The notes under the pieces are model-generated. The model was not told the DNA's origin and searched no databases. It worked only from the letters and a program-made list of their open reading frames with translations. Shown one piece after another: positions 58,023 to 64,000 of a stretch of DNA of 64,000 nt (position 1 is its first letter; each line of letters starts with the position of its first letter). This DNA is from Myxococcus landrumus (lineage in GTDB: Bacteria > Myxococcota > Myxococcia > Myxococcales > Myxococcaceae). The translations under genes were made by a program, and so were the position numbers. The stretch is from assembly GCF_017301635.1 (NCBI RefSeq), contig NZ_CP071091.1, forward strand, positions 9,602,501-9,666,500, read 5' to 3'.

Positions 58023-58829
58023 ATGACCCGACTGCTGTCGCTGTGTCTGCTGTTGCTGTCTGCCTCCATGGCCCGCGCCTCCGCCCCGGAGGCATCGCTG
58101 GATGTTCGCGGCGCGGATGGCGAGCGAATCCCCACGCGCGTGCTGGAACCCGAGGGGGGCGCGAAGAATCCCCCCATCGCGGTGCTCCTGCACGGGTTGA
58201 CCCGCCGCAAGGAGGACTGGCTGTCGGAGGAGGGGCCGACCCATGGCGGCGTGCTGAAGGACGAGCTGCTGCGGGCGGGCTACCGCGTCTATCTCCTCGA
58301 TGCCCGGCGCCATGGTGAGCGCCTGACGCCCGATGCGAAGCCGGGGGCTCTGGCCAGGCTGGCCCACAAGGGGGAGCCCGCGGGGTACATCGCGATGATT
58401 GCCGACACCGTGCGGGATGCCCACGCGGTGCTCAACGCCGTGCTCGCGAAGAGCCAGCCGCCTCGCGTGCTCGTCGCGGGGTACAGCATGGGAGGCCAGG
58501 TGGGAATCCTGCTCGCGGCGCGAGAGCCTCGTGTCACGCACCTCGTGACGATGGTCCCTCCGCACATCGACCCGTCGATGGAGGAGGTTGCCCCCTCGAA
58601 GCACGTGGCGAAGGTCCAGCAGGAGTGGCTGCTGCTGACCGCGAACAAGGACGACTTCGCACCCGTCGCGGACAGCCGCGCGCTCTTCGAGGCTGCTCCG
58701 TCCCGCCTCAAGACGCACAAGACCTTCGAGAGCGGGCACGCGCTTCCTCGGGAGTACCTGGACGAGGTCCGCCGCTGGCTTCATGAGGAGCGCAAGGCCC
58801 CGGCACGAGCGGGCGACTCGAAGCGGTGA
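58023..58829 (+). CDS. Exported alpha/beta hydrolase
   Basis: A 268-aa protein from ATG 58023; the longer frame starts in the intergenic region. Signal peptide MTRLLSLCLLLLSASMARA. The alpha/beta-hydrolase fold shows AVLLHGLTRRKED (oxyanion region), nucleophile GYSMGGQ, D in LLLTANKDDFAPV and H in ESGHALP. Such proteins are dienelactone-hydrolase or esterase/peptidase-like; the substrate is open. A strong terminator lies downstream at 58872. Confidence 0.87.
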   Translation: MTRLLSLCLLLLSASMARASAPEASLDVRGADGERIPTRVLEPEGGAKNPPIAVLLHGLTRRKEDWLSEEGPTHGGVLKDELLRAGYRVYLLDARRHGERLTPDAKPGALARLAHKGEPAGYIAMIADTVRDAHAVLNAVLAKSQPPRVLVAGYSMGGQVGILLAAREPRVTHLVTMVPPHIDPSMEEVAPSKHVAKVQQEWLLLTANKDDFAPVADSRALFEAAPSRLKTHKTFESGHALPREYLDEVRRWLHEERKAPARAGDSKR

Positions 58830-58871
58830 CGACGGCGCGGCCCGAAAGCGAGCGCGCCGCCGTGAGACCTT

Positions 58872-58910
58872 CGCCGTCCTCCCGAGGTGACTCAGGCTGG
58901 GAGGACGGCG
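58872..58910. terminator. Bidirectional terminator
   Basis: A 12-bp perfect stem CGCCGTCCTCCC / GGGAGGACGGCG with a 15-nt loop, between the convergent alpha/beta hydrolase (stop 58829) and LOR-family (stop 58920) genes. Neither side has a long T-tract. Confidence 0.7.
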
Positions 58911-58919
58911 GGTGGGGCG

Positions 58920-59537
58920 CTACTGCTGGCGACCCTCGATGGCGCACATGAGCACCGCCGCGGCGATGCCGAGGCGGCGGTCGAGCAGGCCGCGCTCGTC
59001 CATGGAGAAGTCGAGGTCGATCTTCTGGATGAACGGGTTGAAGCGCTGGTGGAAGGCGAGGACCTGCTCGCTGCCCATCATGCCCGAGAAGGACTGCGGG
59101 ATGAGGTTGGTCAGGAAGCGGCGGACCAGCGCGAGCGCCATGCTGTCCTCCTCAATCTTGCCCACCTCGTTGTCGTTGGCGTCGAGCACCAGCCACGAGT
59201 CACGGAGGATGGAGCGCAGCCCCTTGCGGCGCAGGGCGCCGATGCGCTGGCCCGTGGTGGCGTCCACGACGTCGTAGGTCATTCCGAGGTCGATGATGCC
59301 GCGCGCCTTGATGGTGAGGAGCTCCTCGCGCATGTCCTCATCGCTGTAGACGCGCAGGTCCTCCTTCAGCTTGAAGGCCTTCATCTTCGAGTAGAAGGCG
59401 AGGGTGCCCGCCTCGTCGTAGATGTGGAACGCGCCGCCGAAAATCTTGAAGAACTTGCGGCGAATCATGTAGCGCTTCTGGCCGAAGCGGCCGAGCGCGA
59501 GCTGGCTCGAAGGACGAGTCTGGAGTGCGGTAGACAT
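58920..59537 (-). CDS. LOR/tubby-like (phospholipid scramblase-related) protein
   Basis: A 205-aa protein. ATG 59537 is chosen because GGAGGGGGG precedes it directly; the frame also has ATG 59549. Sequence marks are YMIRRKFFKIFGGAFHIYDEAGTLAFYSKMKAFKLKEDLRVYSDEDMREELLTIKARGIIDLGMTYDVVDATTGQRIGALRRKGLRSILRDSWLVLD. This is the tubby-like beta-barrel of LURP1-related/scramblase-like proteins. The last 25 residues are hydrophobic (LGIAAAVLMCAIEG), suggesting a C-terminal membrane anchor. It may bind phospholipids; the function is unproven. Confidence 0.85.
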   Translation of the reverse strand: MSTALQTRPSSQLALGRFGQKRYMIRRKFFKIFGGAFHIYDEAGTLAFYSKMKAFKLKEDLRVYSDEDMREELLTIKARGIIDLGMTYDVVDATTGQRIGALRRKGLRSILRDSWLVLDANDNEVGKIEEDSMALALVRRFLTNLIPQSFSGMMGSEQVLAFHQRFNPFIQKIDLDFSMDERGLLDRRLGIAAAVLMCAIEGRQQ

Positions 59538-59731
59538 TCCCCCCTCCATAGCAGAGGCCGAGGACGTCGGGTGCCAGCCGAAGCTCGTCGCTCCCCGAGC
59601 GGCCTCAGTGAATCAGGGAAGTCCAGGGACTTCCCTGGTCCCCGTCTCATCCCGTGCGCCCGGGCTCCTCACATTGCGGGATTCGGAGAAAGTCGTGCGG
59701 ATGCGGGCGAGCGGCCGCAAGATTTCGCCGC

Positions 59732-60538
59732 ATGAGCACCACCGCGTTGGACACGGAGTCGCGGGCGCAGGTCGCCCGGGTCGTCGACCTGCTTCCCCGC
59801 CTGCTCGGGGATGATGTCGTGGGCCTCTACCTGCTCGGCTCGGCCTTGAATGGCGGGCTGCGGCCAAAGAGCGACGTGGACCTGATGCTCGCGCTCTCTC
59901 GGCCCCTGGGCGACGGCCGGAGGGAGGCGCTGGTCGAGCAGCTCCTGGCCATCTCGGTCGACCCGAGGCTCGGGGCGCCAGGCCGGCCGCTCGAGGTGAC
60001 AGTGGTCGTCCTGGATGACGTGAGGCCGTGGCGGCATCCGGCGAAGCGCGAGCTCCAGTTCGGCGAGTGGCTGCACGACGACTTCGTGGCGAAGCGGGTG
60101 GAGCCGCCGGTCATCGACCCGGACCTCACCCTCCTGCTCACCATGGTGCGGCAGCACGGCGTCGCGTTGATGGGCCCTCCGCCGACGGAGGTCTTCGACC
60201 CGGTTCCCCCGGCCGATGTCGAGCGCGCGCTCGCGGAGACGGTGGCGCAGTGGACGGGCGAGGACACGTGGCGAGGAGAGGAGAAGAACATCCTGCTGGC
60301 CCTGGCGCGCATCTGGATGACCCGCGTGCAGGGCGGGTTCTTTCCCAAGGACGTCGCGGCGGCGTGGGCGCTGGAGCGGCTGCCGCCCGCGCATCGGCCC
60401 GTGCTCGAGTCCGCGCGCGCGGCCTATCTCGGCGAGCGCGAGGTTGATTGGACGCGCCTCGCCGGGGAGGTGGGCGACTGCCTCCGCTCCATGAAGGGAA
60501 TCATCGAGGCGCTGCCTTCTGACCGCTCACGCCGATGA
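59732..60538 (+). CDS. aadA: AadA-like aminoglycoside 3''-adenylyltransferase
   Basis: A 268-aa nucleotidyltransferase that aligns over its whole length with ANT(3'')-Ia. It has GSALNGGLRPKSDVDLML (catalytic GS..SDxD), RPLEVTVVV with the catalytic Glu, WRHPAKRELQFGEW, FDPVPPADVERAL, TWRGEEKNILLALARIW and FPKDVAAAWALERLPPAHRPVLESARAAYLGE. Such enzymes adenylylate streptomycin and spectinomycin. There is no integron attC site or transposon near and the gene has local codon use, so it is probably a native chromosomal gene. Its 3' end overlaps the convergent methyltransferase gene by 38 bp. Resistance is inferred, not shown. Confidence 0.88.
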   Translation: MSTTALDTESRAQVARVVDLLPRLLGDDVVGLYLLGSALNGGLRPKSDVDLMLALSRPLGDGRREALVEQLLAISVDPRLGAPGRPLEVTVVVLDDVRPWRHPAKRELQFGEWLHDDFVAKRVEPPVIDPDLTLLLTMVRQHGVALMGPPPTEVFDPVPPADVERALAETVAQWTGEDTWRGEEKNILLALARIWMTRVQGGFFPKDVAAAWALERLPPAHRPVLESARAAYLGEREVDWTRLAGEVGDCLRSMKGIIEALPSDRSRR

Positions 60539-61244
60539 CGAGGGAGTTCTCCCGGTACTCCCGCCAGAAGTCGTCGCCGAACTGGTCGATGGCCTCCTTC
60601 GGAATCTCGATGGGGTGCCAGGTGACGTTCCGGAAGCCCGCATCCGCGAACGCGGACTCGTACACGTCGGAGGACCAGCGGAAGTACTCGAAGGGGGTGG
60701 GGGGCTCGGTGAGGAAGAGCGCGCGGCAGTGGTGGCGGCCCTGCTCGAACTGTTCGCTCAGGACTCTGACCCCGTAGGCGGAGAAGTTCGAGCGGTGCAG
60801 GTCGAAGACGGGATTGGCTGTCACGGCGACGAAGCGGCCGCCAGGCTTGAGATTGCTGAAGGCGCCCCGGCACATGTCCCGGAGCTCCTCGCGGGTCTGG
60901 GCGTAGTTCAGCAGAAACACGGCGGTGACGAGGTCGTAGTCCCCCAGCCGTGAGAGCTCGCGGGCATCCATGACGTGGTAGCGCAGGCCGACGGGCTGCT
61001 TCTGCTCGAGCTCCCGTGCGAGCTGAATCATCTCCGGGGAGATGTCCACGCCCTCCACCCACTCGGCGCCGAGCCTGTTCAGGAACCGGGAGTAGTGTCC
61101 GCTGCCACAGGCCAGGTCCAGGACACGCTTTCCGGCGAGGTTCCCGACCAGGCGCTGGAACGTGTGGCGCTCCGGAATGGGCAGCGGAGTCGTCGTCTTG
61201 AACTCCTCATACTTGCTCCCGATGTTGTCGAATTGCTCGGACAT
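60501..61244 (-). CDS. Class I SAM-dependent methyltransferase
   Basis: A 247-aa enzyme with motif I VLDLACGSGHYSRFL, acidic D in VEGVDISPEMIQLAREL, YDLVTAVFLLNYAQTREELRDMC and NLKPGGRFVAV. It is of the UbiE/small-molecule type. The last part (YFRWSSDVYESAFADAGFRNVTWHPIEI) is typical of ubiquinone/menaquinone- or toxin-type O-/C-methyltransferases. It starts with MSEQFDNIGSKYEEFK and overlaps aadA at the 3' end. Confidence 0.9.
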   Translation of the reverse strand: MSEQFDNIGSKYEEFKTTTPLPIPERHTFQRLVGNLAGKRVLDLACGSGHYSRFLNRLGAEWVEGVDISPEMIQLARELEQKQPVGLRYHVMDARELSRLGDYDLVTAVFLLNYAQTREELRDMCRGAFSNLKPGGRFVAVTANPVFDLHRSNFSAYGVRVLSEQFEQGRHHCRALFLTEPPTPFEYFRWSSDVYESAFADAGFRNVTWHPIEIPKEAIDQFGDDFWREYRENSLVIGVSGQKAAPR

Positions 61245-61497
61245 GTGTCGCCCCCGGTTGAGAGGAATCCAGCGCGTGGGACAGCGGATGGCTGTTCCAG
61301 AAAGTCAGACACGAGGTCGAAAGCGCCGCCTGGAATGAATTCTCATCCATCGGGTGGTGGACACTCGGGCGGGTGGCTCCGGTGCGGGGAGGCCGGGGCC
61401 TTCGGAAACATGCTCCCGGCTCGGGTGCGCCATGACCAAGGGTGCGCATCAACCGGCTGGATGGACGCACTCGGGGCGGCCATGACAGAACGCGCCC

Positions 61498-62982
61498 ATG
61501 GCGTTTCGATGGGGATGGACAGGTCTGGTTCTCGCTCTCACCGCGGGCTGTGCCACGCCGCGTGCCTTGTGCCCTCGCGAGGGCGGTGACACCTGGACCG
61601 AGGTCCAGAGCCGTCATTTCCGGGTGCGGACGAACCTGAAGCCCGACGCCGCCGCGCAGACGGCGCGCGAGCTGGAGCTGCTTCGCCGCGCCCTGCTTTT
61701 CGCGTGGGGGCCGGACTTCGCGCCCGAGGACTTCGTGGATGTCATCATCCTGCGAAACATGGGCGAGCTCTCCGAGTTCACCCAGGGGCACTTCTCCGGC
61801 CACAAGCGGACCACGGACCGGGGCCCGCTGCTCATCCTCTCCGGTCATGAGGACGTGCCGGGAAGCAAGCCGCCGTTGCAGCTGCAAGCCCACGAGCTGA
61901 CGCACCACCTGAGCGACTACGTGTTGCTGCATCGACCCAAGTGGTTGAGCGAGGGACTCGCCAGCTACCTGGAGACCGTCGAACTCGCGCCGGACGGCTC
62001 CCTGGCGGTCATGGGGCGGCCGAGTCCGTGGAACCTGGAGCGGGTGCGCGAGGAGGGGTGGCTCGACATCGACGCGCTCTGGGACTGGGATGGGAAGTCC
62101 CTCACCGACAAGGACGCGCAGGAACGGCACTACGCCTCCGCCTGGCTTTGGGTTCACTACCTCATCAACAAGCACCCCGCGCGCTTCGACGCGTTCCAGA
62201 GCTTGCTGGCCCGCGCCGAGGCTTCTCGCCGCGCGTGGAAGAGTGTCTTTGGCGATGGGGCGGATTTGAAGGAGGGGCTTCGCGCCTACGTCGAAAGTGG
62301 GCTCTACGCCGTCCTCACCCAGCCACTGCCGCCTGTCCCGACAGAGCTCACCTCGCGCGAGCTGGAGTCCGCCGAGGTCCATGCCATTCGCGGGCTGCTC
62401 TACTTCAGGGCCGGCGGGGTGATGTCCTACGACGAGCGCCTGAAGAAGGCCCGCGCCGAGGTCGAGCAGGGGCTGCGAGAGGACCCCCTCAACGTGAGTG
62501 CCGCCGTCCTCGCCGCGCAGGTGTATGCGGGCAATGACGAACACCTCGAGAGGGCCCGGGCCCTGGTGAAGGCGCATCCGGACAATGGCAGTGCCTGGGA
62601 CCTGCTGGCGGTGTACCTGGACGAGGCGGCCGAGCCCGAGGTGATGGCTCAGGCACGGACGTCCGCTGCCCGGCTGCTGCCGCTCAATGCGCGGGTCCAA
62701 CAGAACCTCGCGCGACATCACCTGTCGAAGGGACGGCTCGAGCAGGGATTGACCGTGGCCCGTCAGGCCGTGGCGCTCGCGCCCGGTGAGCTCTCTGGAT
62801 ATGCACTCCAGGCGGAGGCGCTCTTTCGGCTCGAACGCTGTCCGGAGGCCCTGTCCCACCAGCGTCGCGCGGTGGCCTTGCTGACTGGGAGTCATCCGGA
62901 AGCCTTCCGGAAGCACACGCGCTCCATTCTCAAATCCTACGAAGCGAAGTGCGGTGAGGCAGTCAAAACCGCCCCGCCCTGA
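61498..62982 (+). CDS. HExxH lipoprotein with TPR tail (DUF1570-like)
   Basis: A 494-aa protein. The signal peptide ends in lipobox LTAGC (C18). Residues 30-280 are a metallopeptidase-like domain: H132-E-L-T-H136 (QAHELTHHLSDY) followed by PKWLSEGLASYLE, in which E of the second motif would be the third zinc ligand, as in DUF1570/gluzincins. The C-terminal 180 residues are TPR-like (AAVLAAQVYAGNDEHLERARALVKAHPDN, LARHHLSKGRLEQGLTVARQAVALAPGE). It is probably an outer-membrane or periplasmic peptidase with a protein-binding tail; the substrate is unknown. Confidence 0.86.
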   Translation: MAFRWGWTGLVLALTAGCATPRALCPREGGDTWTEVQSRHFRVRTNLKPDAAAQTARELELLRRALLFAWGPDFAPEDFVDVIILRNMGELSEFTQGHFSGHKRTTDRGPLLILSGHEDVPGSKPPLQLQAHELTHHLSDYVLLHRPKWLSEGLASYLETVELAPDGSLAVMGRPSPWNLERVREEGWLDIDALWDWDGKSLTDKDAQERHYASAWLWVHYLINKHPARFDAFQSLLARAEASRRAWKSVFGDGADLKEGLRAYVESGLYAVLTQPLPPVPTELTSRELESAEVHAIRGLLYFRAGGVMSYDERLKKARAEVEQGLREDPLNVSAAVLAAQVYAGNDEHLERARALVKAHPDNGSAWDLLAVYLDEAAEPEVMAQARTSAARLLPLNARVQQNLARHHLSKGRLEQGLTVARQAVALAPGELSGYALQAEALFRLERCPEALSHQRRAVALLTGSHPEAFRKHTRSILKSYEAKCGEAVKTAPP

Positions 62983-63063
62983 GCAGGGCTTGAGCTGCTT
63001 GATAGGGTCTCCCCCGGCGCTCCCATTCCTCGCGAGCGCCGCACCCGCAATGGGGGAGTCCAC

Positions 63064-64000
63064 ATGAGCAGCGTTTCGAGAGGGGCCCGTGGCCTTGCCA
63101 CGCTTTTCGGCATGGCGGCCTTGGTGTCCATGGGTTGTGGTGATGTCCCGGACGCACCGGAGAATTCCCAGACAGCGGAGGAGCAGGCTCCCGCGCCGCG
63201 GGAAGAGCGCTCCGCCCTCGTGGTTGGCGCGCCGACCGTGACGCTCGACTCCCCGAGCGGAGGCAGCTTCCTGCGGGGCGCCGTCACCCTGACGGCGAGC
63301 GCCTATGACGACGTGGGGGTGTCCCGCGTGGACTTCTTCTCGGGCACCACCCTCATCGCCTCCTCCACCCAGGCTCCCTTCATCGTGAGCTGGGACACGA
63401 CGACGGGCACCTCCGGCACGCACGCGCTGACGGCCCAGGCCTTCGACGCGGATGGCAACTCCGGCACGTCCGCGCCCGTGAGCGTCATGGTGGACAACTT
63501 CCTGCCCATCCTCTTGAGCGGCTCACCGAAATACAATCCCCAGGCGCAGAACTACGTGAGGGGCAACATCACCGTGGGTTGGGTTGCCACGGACCAGAAC
63601 CTCTCCGGAATCGCGCTGACGGAGTTCTTCGAGGACGGGGTCCTGCGCGCCACGCAGCCGGGCCACCCGTCCCCTGACTACTCCTTCTCGTGGGACACGC
63701 GGGTGCTGGCGAACCGCAGCTATTCGCTGATGCTTCGCGCGACGGACAACGCGGGCAACGTGCAGACCCTCACGCGCGCGCTGATGGTCGACAACGCGCC
63801 GCCTTCGTCGCTCCTCACCGCTCCGGCCAACGGCGCGGTGGTCTCCGGGCTCGTCACCCTGGCCGCCCAGGCGAGCGACAGCCAGGCGCTCATCTACGTC
63901 GCCTTCGAGATTGATGGCGTCCTCCAGTCGCCCTTCGCGACGACGGCGCCGTTCACCCGGACCTGGGACACCACGGGCAAGTCCGGCACGCATGTGATTG
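63064..64000 (+). CDS. Lipoprotein with bacterial Ig-like repeats (3' end outside window)
   Basis: The frame opens at ATG 63064 and has no stop up to the window end, so at least 312 codons are seen. The signal peptide ends in lipobox VSMGC. After an acidic/Pro linker, three Ig-like repeats of about 85-95 residues begin near 58, 155 and 245. Each starts with a PxxxLxxPxxG or FLP-L type edge and carries VSRVDFFSG or ALTEFFEDG, then WDT(T/R)xxxxGTHAL and DNAGN-like loops. This is the Big_9/PKD-like pattern of secreted adhesins and hydrolase spacers. A catalytic domain may lie beyond the window. Confidence 0.85.
   Translation, partial: MSSVSRGARGLATLFGMAALVSMGCGDVPDAPENSQTAEEQAPAPREERSALVVGAPTVTLDSPSGGSFLRGAVTLTASAYDDVGVSRVDFFSGTTLIASSTQAPFIVSWDTTTGTSGTHALTAQAFDADGNSGTSAPVSVMVDNFLPILLSGSPKYNPQAQNYVRGNITVGWVATDQNLSGIALTEFFEDGVLRATQPGHPSPDYSFSWDTRVLANRSYSLMLRATDNAGNVQTLTRALMVDNAPPSSLLTAPANGAVVSGLVTLAAQASDSQALIYVAFEIDGVLQSPFATTAPFTRTWDTTGKSGTHVI

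Overview
The window is chromosomal DNA of very high G+C content, with codons ending mostly in G or C. It is densely packed with lipoproteins, two-component systems, TPR, WD40 and beta-propeller proteins, a TonB system and a terpene synthase. This points to a myxobacterium, most likely Myxococcaceae (Myxococcus, Corallococcus or Pyxidicoccus type). That placement is inferred from gene content, not from a marker gene. I see no rRNA, insertion sequence, prophage or CRISPR array. The only RNA gene found is a tRNA-Ala(CGC) with a clear sigma-70-like promoter and a terminator.

Layout. 0-7 kb: tail of a 5'-nucleotidase, a small CxxC/CxxC protein, then a minus-strand operon DUF2760 > Hsp70 > Hsp70, and the tRNA. 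7-13.3 kb: a membrane-anchored TPR protein, ctaB (heme O synthase), an ABC-2 exporter pair and a lipoprotein with copper-type ligands. 13.3-16.5 kb: a Spy/CpxP-like protein, a small secreted protein, a response regulator and a histidine kinase in one minus-strand operon. 16.8-21.9 kb: cold-shock protein, cupin, a lipoprotein, a 2OG-oxygenase/methyltransferase pair, a serine beta-lactamase-like hydrolase and a SnoaL-like protein. 21.9-29.5 kb: a predicted seven-bladed repeat propeller, a 314-aa protein, a 1377-aa modular protein with annexin-type repeats and a possible nuclease tail, and a protein of unknown function. 29.9-34.7 kb: a DTW-domain tRNA enzyme, a terpene synthase, and two tandem paralogous lipoproteins, one broken by a deletion and frameshift. 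34.8-40.7 kb: a TMTC-like membrane/TPR protein, a WD40 lipoprotein and a full-length 5'-nucleotidase. 40.8-45.5 kb: a TonB-dependent receptor with a partner lipoprotein, divergent from a TonB protein. 45.6-51.5 kb: a WYL regulator diverging from VOC and YdeI-like genes, a one-heme-motif secreted protein, and an ankyrin/deaminase pair diverging from a LysR regulator. 51.5-53 kb: a protealysin-like M4 protease with its emfourin-type inhibitor. 53-64 kb: a serine hydrolase, a DUF3298-like protein, DUF2490, a second two-component system, an alpha/beta hydrolase, a LOR/scramblase-like protein, an aadA-like adenylyltransferase, a methyltransferase, an HExxH lipoprotein and the start of an Ig-repeat lipoprotein.

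The most unusual locus is 23.5-28.6 kb. One protein appears to join a papain-like Cys-His-Asp module, five annexin-like repeats (two with the exact GxGT-38-E calcium-site spacing), a Gly/Ala-rich hydrophobic segment and a C-terminal domain with a possible PD-(D/E)XK nuclease signature. A closely linked downstream gene is a candidate immunity or partner protein. Together they look like a polymorphic-toxin cassette with a membrane-binding annexin module. The domain calls come from motifs read by eye, not from database searches.
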